Source: Pseudorasbora parva (lineage: Eukaryota > Chordata > Actinopteri > Cypriniformes > Gobionidae). From it: 64,000 bases of DNA. The stretch's first letter is position 1; every line of letters begins with the position of its first letter. The position numbers were made by a program, and so were the translations under genes. Below are positions 37,636 through 48,029 of this stretch, piece by piece. The notes beneath the pieces are model-generated. The model was not told the origin of the DNA. It made no database searches and saw only the letters and a list, made by a program, of their open reading frames with translations. The stretch is from NCBI RefSeq assembly GCF_024679245.1, contig NC_090173.1:53820806-53884805 (forward strand). Reading direction: 5' to 3'.

Positions 37636-39029
37636 ACTTTTTACGTCAGTTTGTCTACAGTGTAAACATAACTTGTTATAAAGGAAAACATAAACAAAGA
37701 TGTTCAGGTGATATAGTTTTGATATAAACAAGGCACTGGTCATCTGTTTCCCTTGGCAATTATTTCTGGTTGTCATCATTGTTTTTGTTTTTTAAATCGA
37801 CACTGTAAAGTACTAAATAAAACTAAATAAAAATGATTGGAGTAATACACCATTTCAGTTTTACTAGTTCAAGATTTAATGTTTCATAAATAGGTAACTT
37901 GCTGATTCTGAGTAATCTCATGTGAAATTTACTAGCAATGTCTTCTCTCATCACAAAACTTCTCTACACCAAATTGTTTCAGTTTATGGTACATTCTCAT
38001 TTAAATGATAAACAATTACTGTCATCTACATACGCTAGTCAACAACATCACACATTTCCATCATTACTTACATTTCCGTAAGACACATAGAACCACACAG
38101 AGCCATGAACAATTCATCTGAGTAAAACCTTTTTTATACTTCTCACACTTTAGAAAGCTTTACAGTAATCAAGCGTTCAGATTTCCTCTCATGGAAACCC
38201 TGATTAGAGACATATCTCGAGTGGTCTTAACATCCCCTCTTTTGTGGTTTCACTTTTTTTTTTTTGACTCAATCCGTCGAACAAAAAAAGACCCTCAACA
38301 CACACTGTACAACAGACCGCACACACTCTCAGTCTTTATCACTTCCACTACTGCAGCAGTGTTTCTTCTTTTCCATTGTATGCAAATGTGGGTGTGTGTA
38401 TTTCCACTACTGCATATCACTCAGTGCCATTATGAGACCTTATACTCAAACTTCCTGTCAGTTTTCCAGGAATCAGAGGCAAGCCAGGCAAACAGATGTT
38501 CACATATTTCTGCGGTTCGGAAGTTTAGCAGAAGGTGAACAGCCTCAGATAGCTCGAGCTCGGTCAGGTGAGGACAAAGCCTCAAAAAGCTGAGCAGCAA
38601 AGATAAGAGATATATTTAAAGGCCAGCCTCGGGCGAGGGCCTGTGAGGACGCGGGCCGTGAATAAAAGAGGAGGATTTTTCAGAGGAAGACTGAAGACTG
38701 CGTGAGAATCCACATCTGTTAGAGACACCCGGAGGAAATCTGTATTACTCAGAGGTTATGCTATCATTACTCAGGAGACTTATAATGAGGTTCTTGTGTT
38801 TTATGTAAAGGTGAATGATATCATTTTGATGTTAGTAATTTCAGAAACTGTGCGTTAGCACGTTGTAGGCTAATTTCAAAATACATTTGTCTCTCAGATG
38901 TTTCTTCTAAAATGTATTACGTACTTGATCAATTCCCCATCACTTTCCTCTCATTTTTCTGATCTGTGGCGTGTTTTGATTTGAATAAATTATCTTTTTT
39001 TTACACTGTAACAAAAACCACAAAATCAC
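37636..39029. other. Intergenic, nothing recognised
   Basis: ORFs of 115 and 109 codons at 38191-38538 and 38264-38593 overlap in different frames, lack domains and are probably chance. It may be the spacer between two arms of the palindromic element. Confidence 0.4.
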
Positions 39030-39160
39030 CTAAAAATCCTAGCCAAACTGCCCAACTAAAGGAAACACTGATCTCCATAATGGTGACCAAACATTTTCAA
39101 TAAAACATCAACATCTAAACATCTGTTAATTCTCAATAAGAGCGTCTATAGACAGCTTTC
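39030..39160 (-). repeat. Palindromic-family fragment
   Basis: TCCATAATGGTGACCAAA, AAAACATCAACATCTAAACA and CTGTTAATTCTCAATAAGAG match 18260-18335 of the palindromic element, in inverse orientation to 37558-37635. Confidence 0.65.
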
Positions 39161-39213
39161 AGGGTTGGAGCCAAACTCTGCAGGACAGCGGCTCACTAGG
39201 ACCAAACTGAGGA

Positions 39214-39332
39214 AAACAATGGTATAAATCTACCCTAAGGACCAATTGTGTACCTTTAAAGGTCAAGTTATACATTTTGTTCCCCAAGGAATAAAATTGT
39301 ACCTCCATTGTACCTTTTTTTCTGAGAGTGTC
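39214..39332 (+). repeat. GTACC-rich MITE fragment
   Basis: TGTACCTTTAAAGG ... TGTACCTCCATTGTACC ends in TTTTTTTCTGAGAGTGT, as at 29216-29340. Confidence 0.55.
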
Positions 39333-39439
39333 ACACTGATCCGACAAAATCAGTGTTGTGTAGTGTGAGATGACCTTTAAAGTAACGGAAAAACATGTTG
39401 CCATGACATATTGATCATATATATATTTTTCGCAGTAGA

Positions 39440-40640
39440 GCTGTAAAGGCTGTGACACACCGGGCCCTATTTTAACGATCTGAAACGCAAGTGTCAAAGC
39501 GCTAAGCGCAAGTAACTTTGTGGGCGGGTCTCATCGCTGTTGCTATTTTCCCGGCGGGATAAATGGCTCTTGTGCCCGGCGCAAATCTAAAATGGGTTGG
39601 TCTGAAGTAGCTTCATTATTCATAGATGTGGTTTGGGCGTAACGTGAATAAACCAATCAGAGCGGCATCCAACATTCCCTTTAAAAGCAGCTGCGCAAGT
39701 TCCATTACGGATTGCTATTATTATGGCGTATTTACCAGGCGCACGCCAGGAGCGGTTCACAGCCGAGGAGACTGATGTTCTTGTAAGAGCAGTGAAAGAC
39801 AGAGAAGTTGTGTTGTATGGGGATGGGAGAAACCCACCCAAAATAGCGTCGGTTAAACAGGCGTCGGTTAAACAGTTTTTCAGGTTTTCAGTCGATTTTT
39901 TTCCTGGTTCTTGACGGACAAACCAATTTGTCAGATGTCCTTATATACATATATGTCTTGCCACTATTGGGCAAACAGGTCTGATCCTTAATTACTACAA
40001 TTAGCCTGAATAATTTGTAAGTCATCTCATGATTTCCGTCATCTCATGTGTTAATATTTTTTTAGTGTAACAATTTATGATTTGCAAAAATAACTGTTGC
40101 ATCTGTGTAGATTACATGAGCAAAGTGTATGCGCGTTGTGCACGCTATACATTATGGTCAAGCATGCGCCCTTAAAATAGCATAATGAACAACGCGCAAC
40201 GCGCCGCTGACTTTAGACCAGGTTTTTTCTGGTCAGTGGCGCAATTGTTTAATAGAACAGCAAAATAGCTCCAGGGATTGTTTGCGCTGGAACACGCCTC
40301 CTTTTTTGCGCTGAACCGCCCAGGAAACGCAAGTTCATTCACTAGTTTAGCGACGTGCTTCTGTGGAGGGAAAAGCGCGCTTTGCGCGGGTGCAAAATAG
40401 GAATGACACATTCGTCGGTGTACAAAGTCAATTGCGCTGGGTGCAAGATAGGGCCCACCAAGTCAAAGACAATGAACTAGCAGCAAAGAAAGCAGGCTGT
40501 GTTGTTGCTTCTTGTCGTCTGTGTCTCGGCCAAAAAAGCTATGTTTGGATACACCAAAAGGACTAAAGGTGACTATCAACTGGCATACGCATTCTGTGCC
40601 TGCATACAAGGCAATATCTGTGTATATCATAAGGTTTCAT
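39440..40640 (+). repeat. GCTGTGACACACCAAG repeat, host of the Harbinger insertion
   Basis: GGCTGTGACACACC before the Harbinger element and ACCAAGTCAAAGACAATGAA, GCTGTGTTGTTGCTTCTTGT, CTGTGTCTCGGCCAAA after it read as one known cyprinid repeat once the 995-bp insertion is removed. Confidence 0.6.
39462..40456 (+). mobile_element. Harbinger non-autonomous element with 3-bp target duplication
   Basis: The ends GGGCCCTATTTTAACGATCT and TGCAAGATAGGGCCC are inverted, and ACC flanks both (39459-39461 and 40457-40459); PIF/Harbinger elements make 3-bp duplications. Interior short GCGC-rich repeats are typical of Harbinger-N elements. It retains the beginning of the Myb/SANT-like partner protein at 39723 (MAYLPGARQERFTAEETDVL, then VRAVKDREVVLYGDGRNPPK). 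That frame soon degrades after a 15-bp tandem duplication (39846-39875). No DDE nuclease remains. Confidence 0.85.
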
Positions 40641-41044
40641 CTGACATTCATTTTTCAAAAAGGGAAACTGAAACTAGGACTGCAGATATACAAAACCTGA
40701 ACAGAGCATCTCATGCATAGCATTTTGAATATCAATCATGCCAAACATTCCAGGTGGCAAGAGGAGTAAACACAACTTAATAGTTATTTAGACCCGTATC
40801 GTCCTGAAGAACCCATTATATGTTGAAATTCTTCTTTCCTTTGATAGGGTTCCTGAATCTTTTCAAAGCCACCTCATTACCGATTCTCTGGAGCTCAGCC
40901 ATTCAATTACACAGACTGTCAACACACTCCCGACAGGTAAATCATTTTTTTCTGCCGTGCAGAATACACACATATTGAGGAACGTAAAAAGGAGGATTGT
41001 GACGATATTTCACTGAACCTTCATTACATACTTCAGTGCACAAA

Positions 41045-41210
41045 TCAAACTCAAACAAATCCTTACGCTTGCCCATTTTTCCTGCTTCTAACACATCGAC
41101 TTTGAGGACAAAATGTTCACTTGCTGCCTAATATATCCCACCCACTAACAGGAGCCATGATGAAGAGATCATCAGTGTTATTTACCTCATAATGTTATGC
41201 CTGATCAGTG
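41045..41210 (-). mobile_element. Tc1-like 5' end fragment, inverted
   Basis: On the minus strand: TA, CACTGATCAGGCATAACATT, then CTAACAGG-complement blocks and ATGGGCAAGCGTAAGGATTT, the start of a Tc1-like transposase. The terminus (41210) and TA (41211-41212) are intact, and the rest of the element is missing. Confidence 0.7.
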
Positions 41211-41387
41211 TATGTGTTATTTATTAATATTATTATAAATATAATTAGTATTGTTTTATTTATTATTCCTTAATATTGTTTTTTAGTCCTCTTGTATGTT
41301 GTGTTAATTAGGTACTGTTATTTTTTATTGAAATTGTAGCAAAAATTACAACAGTTGTTAGCTAAATACATTAATAAAATATAGCTG

Positions 41388-43220
41388 CTAGCAGCAATTG
41401 CGGGGCCAAGCCCATTATGGCTCTTTTTGGCTTTTTTGGACTTTGGATATTATTAGGAAACTTTTGAACATTGCCCAATTCACATGCTTAAACAACATAA
41501 CTTAACTTAACTTGCTACACATTGAATTTGACCAATCAATCTTCAAAGCTTTAGCCTGTTGCTTTAAACAGCAGACCACTCATACTTTGGTTTGTTTAAT
41601 TTTATAAAGGCTTGAGATTTCAAAGGCAGAACTGCAGCTTTTGCCACTAAATGACAGCATTACACACAATTTTATAAAGCTGTCCCCCATGGGACTCGAA
41701 CCCATAACCTCACAATCCGGTGTCTGACACTCATCTCATTGTGCCACAGAGAAGACATGCGCTCGTTGACATGCCATAGGTCCATAGTTAAAATTAGAAA
41801 TTAACTCAAAATTAAGATTTTTGGATTTAATGAACAACATTATATATTTTTTTGTGAAAAATTGCTTGAAATCATTCTTAGAAGTAATTAATGTCTTGAA
41901 CGGAAGAACATTTTTGCAAATAACCATTTAGAATGCTAAGCTAATTAGCATAAAGACACAAACACAGGCAAGTTCAACTTCAGAGGTTGATTTCTCCGGA
42001 ACGGTAGCGAATATCAAAAATCTGTTCAGTCATTTCTGTGCGGCTCACTCCATATTTAATGTGAGCCAAATTTGAACAAAATTGGACAAAATTTGAAGGA
42101 GGAGTAGCGAAAAAACTGTTTTTCACTTGATTCAATATGGCGCACAGTCACATGTTTGGAAAATGACAAATGAGACATCGTCGAAATCTGCAAAACCCAG
42201 AGAACAAAATGACATAAATTATATAGAATATAGATAATGTTTTCAAAAGTTATAAACGTTTTAGCAAAAAATCGTATATCTCTGGAACACTAGGTGGCGC
42301 TATTCTGAAACTTCTCATGTACATTCGGGACATGATGACGGTCATGCATACCAAATTGTGTGCAGATATGTCAAATATTATAAAAGATATCACATTTTAT
42401 GACAAAATTCAAAATGGCGGTCACGTGGTTCATCCGATCCTAACATATCTTATATCACCAGATTCAGCATGACACGAGGAATCCATAGACACCAATATTA
42501 TGATTTTCTGACAAACTGTTCGGAAGTTATGGGCATAAATAGCCTATTTTCATATCTCATGACCCCTAGGTGGCACTGTTCCCAACTTTGGCATGGATCC
42601 TCAGATCATGGGTCTGATGAAGCGTACCAATTTTCGTTTTGATTGGTCAAAGTTTGGCCGAGATACAGCCTCAGAACCAATTTTGGGTCAACCTCATTAA
42701 CTTCGAGACATCATAACTTTTTTTTTTTCCAAGGGTCCAAAAAATTCTGTTCAGTCATTTCTGTGCGGCTCAGTCCAAATATTCTCTCTGCCAAGTTTGG
42801 ACAAAATTAGACAAATTTTGAAGGAGGAGTAGCGAAAAAACTGAATACTGTACTTTTAAAAATGGCCATTACTGTAATGGGCGGAGTCTTAATGTAAGAT
42901 ATTAAATTTGATCAGCATGATGAGAGGAATCAGGTGTACTAAGTGGCATTTTTCTACCTCAAAGGGTTCAAAAGTTATAACAGTTTCAATGTTGAATTTT
43001 TGGACTGGTGGTGGCGCTATGGAGTTGGTCTTAGAGACTCCAAATTTGGTCCATTTACTATTGATGACTATCTCTACAAGTGTGCCAAATTTCATCATTT
43101 TCCTACTTACGGTTCATAGGGCTGCCATTGACTCCCATAGGGGAGGAAGAATAATAATAATAATATAGGAAACTAACAGATACAATAGGGGCTACAGCCC
43201 TTTCAGGGCTTGGCCCCTAA
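41388..43220. mobile_element. Helentron-like (Helitron2/HINE-like) repeat
   Basis: GGGGCCAAGCCC (41402-41413) and GGGCTTGGCCCC (43206-43217) are a perfect 12-bp inverted pair at unequal distance from the ends. Near the right end AGCCCT-TTC-AGGGCT (43196-43210) forms a 6-bp-stem hairpin, and the element ends in CTAA followed by T. Together this resembles asymmetric terminal repeats, subterminal hairpin and CTRR end of Helentron-type elements. Internal: a 98-bp direct repeat (42021-42118 and 42746-42843), a minus-strand tRNA-like segment with GGGTTCGAGTCC (41690-41755), and an ATA repeat at 43150-43165. No Rep/helicase ORF. The family is common in cyprinids; the class is inferred. Confidence 0.55.
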
Positions 43221-43223
43221 TAA

Positions 43224-43612
43224 CACGTACACACAGATGAGGTGAATAGCGCTGATGATCTCTTCATCACGGCACCTGTTAGTGGGTGGGATATATCAGG
43301 CAGCAAGTGAACATTTTGTCCTCAAATTTGATGTGCTAGAAGCAGGAAAAATGGGCAAGGGTAAGGATTTGAGCGAGTTTGACAAAGGACAAATTGTGAC
43401 GACTAGACGACTGGGTCAGAGCATCTCCAAAACTGCAGCTCTTGTGGGCTGTTCCCGGTCTGCAGTGGTCAGTCTCTATCAAAAGTGCTCCAAGAGGAAC
43501 AGCGGAGAACCGGAGACAGGGTCATGGGCGGCCAAGGCTCATTGATGCACGTGTGGAGCGAAGGCTGTGAGCAATTCAGCAGCTACCTGCTGATGCACAC
43601 ACATTCGCATAT
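43224..43612 (+). mobile_element. Tc1-like 5' fragment with transposase HTH region
   Basis: This is the same family as 41045-41210, opposite orientation. The frame from 43351 reads [20 protein letters not shown], then [20 protein letters not shown], a paired-like helix-turn-helix DNA-binding domain of a Tc1 transposase. A frameshift near 43510 (a GHGRPRL-like hook continues in another frame) ends the open reading. The terminal repeat and the DDE domain are absent. Confidence 0.75.
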
Positions 43613-44310
43613 GTTGCGTCCCAATTCAGAGGCCATTTTGAAGGCCGATTGAGTTACAACATTGCGACTAAGGCTGTCCCAGTTCGAAGGCTCCTCCAAA
43701 TGCATCCTTTGTTTCCTGTAAAACCAAGGACACAACAGATGGATCCTTCATGACCTTGCCTCATTACGATCATGAATCATCCTTACCATAAATCATTATG
43801 AGTCAGTGACGACAGGGTTTTTTATTTTATTTTTTGAGAGAGAAATCGCAAGTTTCGGGTTTCAGCTTTTTCAAATATCTAATGATACAAATGTCAAAAT
43901 AAAAGTAAAAACTTTAGAGTGGTTAAAATGTTGACTAATATCTTACTGTGATGCGATTTTATATACTTTATACTCTTTATTGTATATATAAATGGACCAT
44001 TGTGAACATATTTAGACAGTTTGTGAATCTGGTTTAGTTTAATAAGACAGTTTAATAAAACTTTTTAAAAAGCCTTTACTGTCACTCATCAATTCATCCG
44101 TCCCATTTGGCATGGAGGAGATAATGTGATCTTTGATGAAAGGGATTTCTGAGATCACACTGAAATCATTGGAGACTTATTATTGTAATAATCTATTATC
44201 TAATAATAATTATCATCCGAGAAAAGTATCTCTAAAGAAGGCAATGTGAGATTACTTTTTTTTTCAGGAGAAAAATCTTAAAGGCAGGATATTCTCCATT
44301 TGCTCTTCAT
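43613..44310 (+). repeat. Cyprinid repeat (GTTGCGTCCCAATTCAGAGG type)
   Basis: GTTGCGTCCCAATTCAGAGG, AGGCTGTCCCAGTTCGAAGG and ACAGATGGATCCTTCATGAC follow the order of a dispersed cyprinid repeat. It is non-coding, and the right end is approximate. Confidence 0.55.
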
Positions 44311-45255
44311 TGACATTTATGAGATGTTATTGGTAAGTAGGTGAGAGTTGTCCACGAGTGAGCGAGCAGATGTGAAAGTAAGGTAGTCTCTCACTTCAAT
44401 GACGCAAAGAAGTGTCTGAGAAATGTGACTCATATGTGGTATCAGGAAACCCTTCCGATGATCACAATGTATCCTCAGCTTATGATTCAGAAAGTAGTGC
44501 CATGTTTCCTTTGTTCTCATTTAATTTCTTCCTAGTTTATGAAAAGAGCTTTCTTGTAGCCTTTTATATGCTGTACTATATACATTATTTAAGCGAATAT
44601 CACAAAAGTAAGAGTCCTTTACTCATTTGTAAATTCAAAGCAGGTCTATTTTACTATAGCTTTTACATTAGAGAAAATATAAGTGGTGCTTTCCCGTGCT
44701 AAAACCACCGCTAGAGATGGCCTGATGACTTTACTAATAATAACTGACCTGCTTTTCAATGTAAATCTATTGGTTTATTTCACCCATTGGCGAACGCAAT
44801 AAGCCTGTCACCTTAATAGGCCTTAGTCATGTCATCTGCTGAAGGAAGTAATGTTTCATATTTACACAATGTCTTTAGTCATAAAAATGCAGTGCCGCTG
44901 TATGACCCAGAGAGAAGACATCCTGGCTACTCACCACTCTGACAGGAAAGGGCATGCACAAATGAGCCGAACACTCATGAACACACAGCACATCACCACT
45001 CCTGAAAGACCCTGCCCACCCTTTTGAGTAAACGTGAGCTGGATCAAAGCGTTTTGATCTGTGATATGTGTAGTGACACCTCCAGTAGTTTTATTTTACC
45101 TTATAGGGAGATTTTATTTAAAGCTTGTAGACTCCTTGAGGCTTGTTTTAAAATGTTTCAAATGAATATATATAAACCAATTTCAATTTATTTTTCAATT
45201 TCAATTCAATGATGCATCGCGCTAGAATGCATTTCTCGTACGATTATGTAACCGC
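44311..45255. other. Intergenic, nothing recognised
   Basis: ORFs of up to 96 codons (44412-44702) have no domain or splice context. No repeat ends were seen. Confidence 0.45.
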
Positions 45256-46108
45256 CTAAAGGAATAGTTCACCCAAAAATGAAAGTTACCGCATAATTTA
45301 CTCACCTTCAAGCCATCCTAGGTGTATACCACATTCGGTAACACTTTATTTTGATAGTCCACTTTAGATATTCTACTAACTAAAAGTAACTTTGCAACTA
45401 CATGCCAACTAACGGTCATTAGAGTATTTGTAGACTGTCTGATTAATATTTACTAAAACTGTATTTTGTTTGTCCCCCAGCAGATATTCTACTGACTATA
45501 AGTAACTTGGCAACTACAATTCAACTTATTCCATTAGCCCGAACCCCAACACCTAACCATAACCTACCAGTCTACTGACAGTCTACAAATACTCTAATGA
45601 GAGTTGGTGGACATCTAGTTGCAAAGTTACTTATAGTTAGTAGAATGTCTAAAGTGGACTATCGAAATAAAGTGTAACCCGACATTCTTCTTTAATACAA
45701 TCTAAGTTATATTAAAACATGTCCTGCCAATCCAATCTTTATAATGGATGGCCAAAAAGATTTTTTGAAGCCCAAAAAGTGTATCTATCCATTATAAAAG
45801 TGCTCCACACGGCTCCGGGGGTTAATAAAGGTCTTCTGAAGCGAATCAGAAGGTTTGTGTAAGAAAGTTATCCATATTTAACACGTTATAAAATAAAATA
45901 TCTAGCTTCCGTATTCAACTTATGAAAAGATGTAGTGCCTCTCGCAGTTTAAAAAAAGGTTTACTGACATAAAGCTTGGAAAAGCCAGGACATTTTTTTT
46001 ATATAACTCTGATTGTATTTGTCTAAAAGAAGAATGTCATACACATCTAGGATGACTTGAAGGGGGAGTAAATCATGGGGTAACTTTAATTTTTGGGTGA
46101 ACTTTAAT
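45256..46108. mobile_element. TAGTTCACCCAAAAATGA MITE, host of a nested insertion
   Basis: The left end TAAAGGAATAGTTCACCC (from 45256) and the right end TTTTGGGTGAACTTTAATTT (to about 46108) are inverted. Subterminal blocks TTTACTCACCTTCAAGCCAT and ATGACTTGAAGGGGGAGTAA are also complementary. The interior includes GGTTTGTGTAAGAAAGTTATCC. Its left arm is split at 45337-45679. Confidence 0.75.
45337..45679. mobile_element. GGTAACACTTTATTTTGATA MITE with 8-bp target duplication
   Basis: CCACATTC (45329-45336) and CGACATTC (45680-45687) match at 7 of 8 positions. The ends GGTAACACTTTATTTTGATA and TATCGAAATAAAGTGTAACC are inverted. ACTATAAGTAACTT-type blocks recur inside. The 8-bp duplication fits hAT-type integration. 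It lies within the TTCACCC MITE. Confidence 0.8.
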
Positions 46109-46139
46109 TTAATCAGCATTGTACAATACATCATTGAAG

Positions 46140-46290
46140 TCAAGTCACTATTATTTACACAACACTTTATTCCATAAAGAATGTTTCAAAGCAGTTTTAC
46201 AGGAATAAACAGGTATAAAATGATTCAATGATGTAAACAGATTTTTAAAAAGACAATGATACATTGTACAGCATGTTTGCTTATTTTGCT
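46140..46290 (+). repeat. Dispersed teleost repeat fragment (CAAGTCACT...TTTACAGG type)
   Basis: TGAAGTCAAGTCACTATTAT, TTTCAAAGCAGTTTTACAGG and AATAAACAGG follow the order of a common fish non-LTR-type repeat tail. It is short and non-coding. Confidence 0.45.
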
Positions 46291-46909
46291 CAAGATCATG
46301 TTTTAAGCACACATATCAAGTGTAACAAGAAACTCTGGGGCTTACATCACACCATTTTCAACTAAAAACAGAAAACTATTCATGCGTTTTGGCCATTCAT
46401 TTAGAAGACAACAGCGTTTTGTGGGGCATTAAAACACAAACTTTTGAAAACGGTTTCAAAGTGCGTGTGTAAACTACGAAAACACAAATTTGTGAAAACA
46501 GTGACGTGCGCATTTGTCTGACGTGTTCAGTCTTTAGGAGCGTTGTTTCTTTACTAAGTAAAATCGCCATCTACTGTCCTGGCATGAATAATACAGTGTT
46601 TTAGTTGTTTTTGCAGATCTGTGTGAACGGGGATCGTTTTGACAACAATGTTGTCTGTAGACGAAAAGCGCAAAGGAACAAGCTTTTCAGTTTTTTGTAC
46701 ATGGTTTTCATTAAAACAGATGAAGAACTGTAGTTCTGAACACACAAATTTGCAACTTTTAATGTTTATTAGATCTGTGGTTTTAAGAAATACCAAATCG
46801 TTGAACTATGTTGGTAACGGCCACACGAGACCATAGTTAGGCCACGTTCCAAGCAACCCGTAACCCATGTTTTTTCAACCTTCAATTCGTAAAAGTGCAC
46901 TGGAACGGC
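46291..46909. other. Intergenic with GAAAAC/AAAACAC-rich repeat
   Basis: 46346-46640 repeats AAAACGG/AAAACAC and TGCGTTTTGGCCATTCAT motifs reminiscent of the 14359-15457 family. There is no clear boundary or gene. Confidence 0.4.
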
Positions 46910-48021
46910 CAGGGAACGGCTCTAGCTCTTTGGTTGCCCTAGGCGAGATGGAGTTTTGCGCCCCCCACCCCTATCCACCCCACCCCACTCTAATTCAGCA
47001 CATGTCTGTTTTCCTAGGCCTACCCCTAACCGAGAAGCACTTATTATTAAACACGTTCAACGCTTTATTTCCACTTTTCAAACATTTTCTCACTTTTTAT
47101 TAAAAATATATGCCTTTCCAATTTGATATGTGATGGGAAAAGGGAATAGAGCGAGTGTGGCAAAAGGCAGGATCGAACCTCTGATCAATCTGCATCAAAT
47201 CTTGATGCCATGCGTCTTACCACTACACTACAGCCACTGTAAAGAATTAGGTGAACACAGCATATTTGTGTTTAATGTAAATAATATGGCATCTATCGTT
47301 AGGCTGCTCCAGTAAAAAAAAAAAAAAAAAAAAAAAAACGAGAGGCCGTATTTATTTCCTTCCGACGCCCACGTAGAGAGCGTTTCTACTTTTCATAAAT
47401 AACATGCATACGTTATCCATATTTATAACGAACTGGACTTTTGATATTTAAATGACATCCATGTAGGTTATTGTAGATTATTGTCAGTGAAGTTATGTTT
47501 GCAATACGTATAGTAATTATGTAGAAAACTAGCAAGTGATAGCTTAGTGACAATATTAATAATAATTATAAAATAAATATTAGTTGATAAGATTGATACT
47601 AAGTAATTTTAATTTGTTTGACAACTTATTGGCTGGGATAAGAAGACTAACCTCCATATTGGGCTTTCTTTCGATTTTCTACCTTTCTTTTTTCTCTTTT
47701 TCCGTCCCTGTGCATCCGCGGGGTTTAGACGCCTCATTTTTGATGAACGTGCAAGATGAGCACTTGCCTGACCTAACGGCTGAACTAATAATCAATAATC
47801 ACCATCAATTCAATCTAATAATCAGGTTGATGAGTAATTAAAGGTGTGGCTGAGGGGGCGCCCTATGATGATCATGTTTAATGAACATTATGTTGTATTT
47901 AGCTTGTTCCGATTCTATGCTTAATGGGTAGTATTGGGCGGCACTAGAGCGCGCTCGCGCCCCTAACACAATTGTCGCCCTAGGCAACCGCCTAGCTCGC
48001 CTATAGCAAACGCCGGCCCTG
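46910..48021. mobile_element. hAT-like element with exact 8-bp target duplication
   Basis: GGAACGGC is exact at 46902-46909 and 48022-48029. The element begins CAGGGAACGG and ends CCGGCCCTG. GGTTGCCCTAGGCG near the left is matched by CGCCCTAGGCAACC near the right. A 25-A run (47314-47338) and a minus-strand tRNA-like segment (47165-47240, A-box-like TGTAGTGTAGTGGTAAGACG, B-box GAGGTTCGATCC) lie inside. ORFs of up to 85 codons have no domain. Confidence 0.8.
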
Positions 48022-48029
48022 GGAACGGC

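Noticed and set aside
38191..38593. Overlapping 115- and 109-codon ORFs
   Set aside because: Different frames over the same AT/T-rich DNA, no domain, no promoter or splice evidence.
41690..41755. Functional tRNA gene on the minus strand
   Set aside because: The B-box GGGTTCGAGTCC is good, but the overall cloverleaf is incomplete and it is interior to a repetitive element.
47165..47240. Functional tRNA gene on the minus strand
   Set aside because: A and B boxes are present, but the acceptor stem does not pair and the sequence sits inside a hAT element; better read as a SINE-type tRNA relic.
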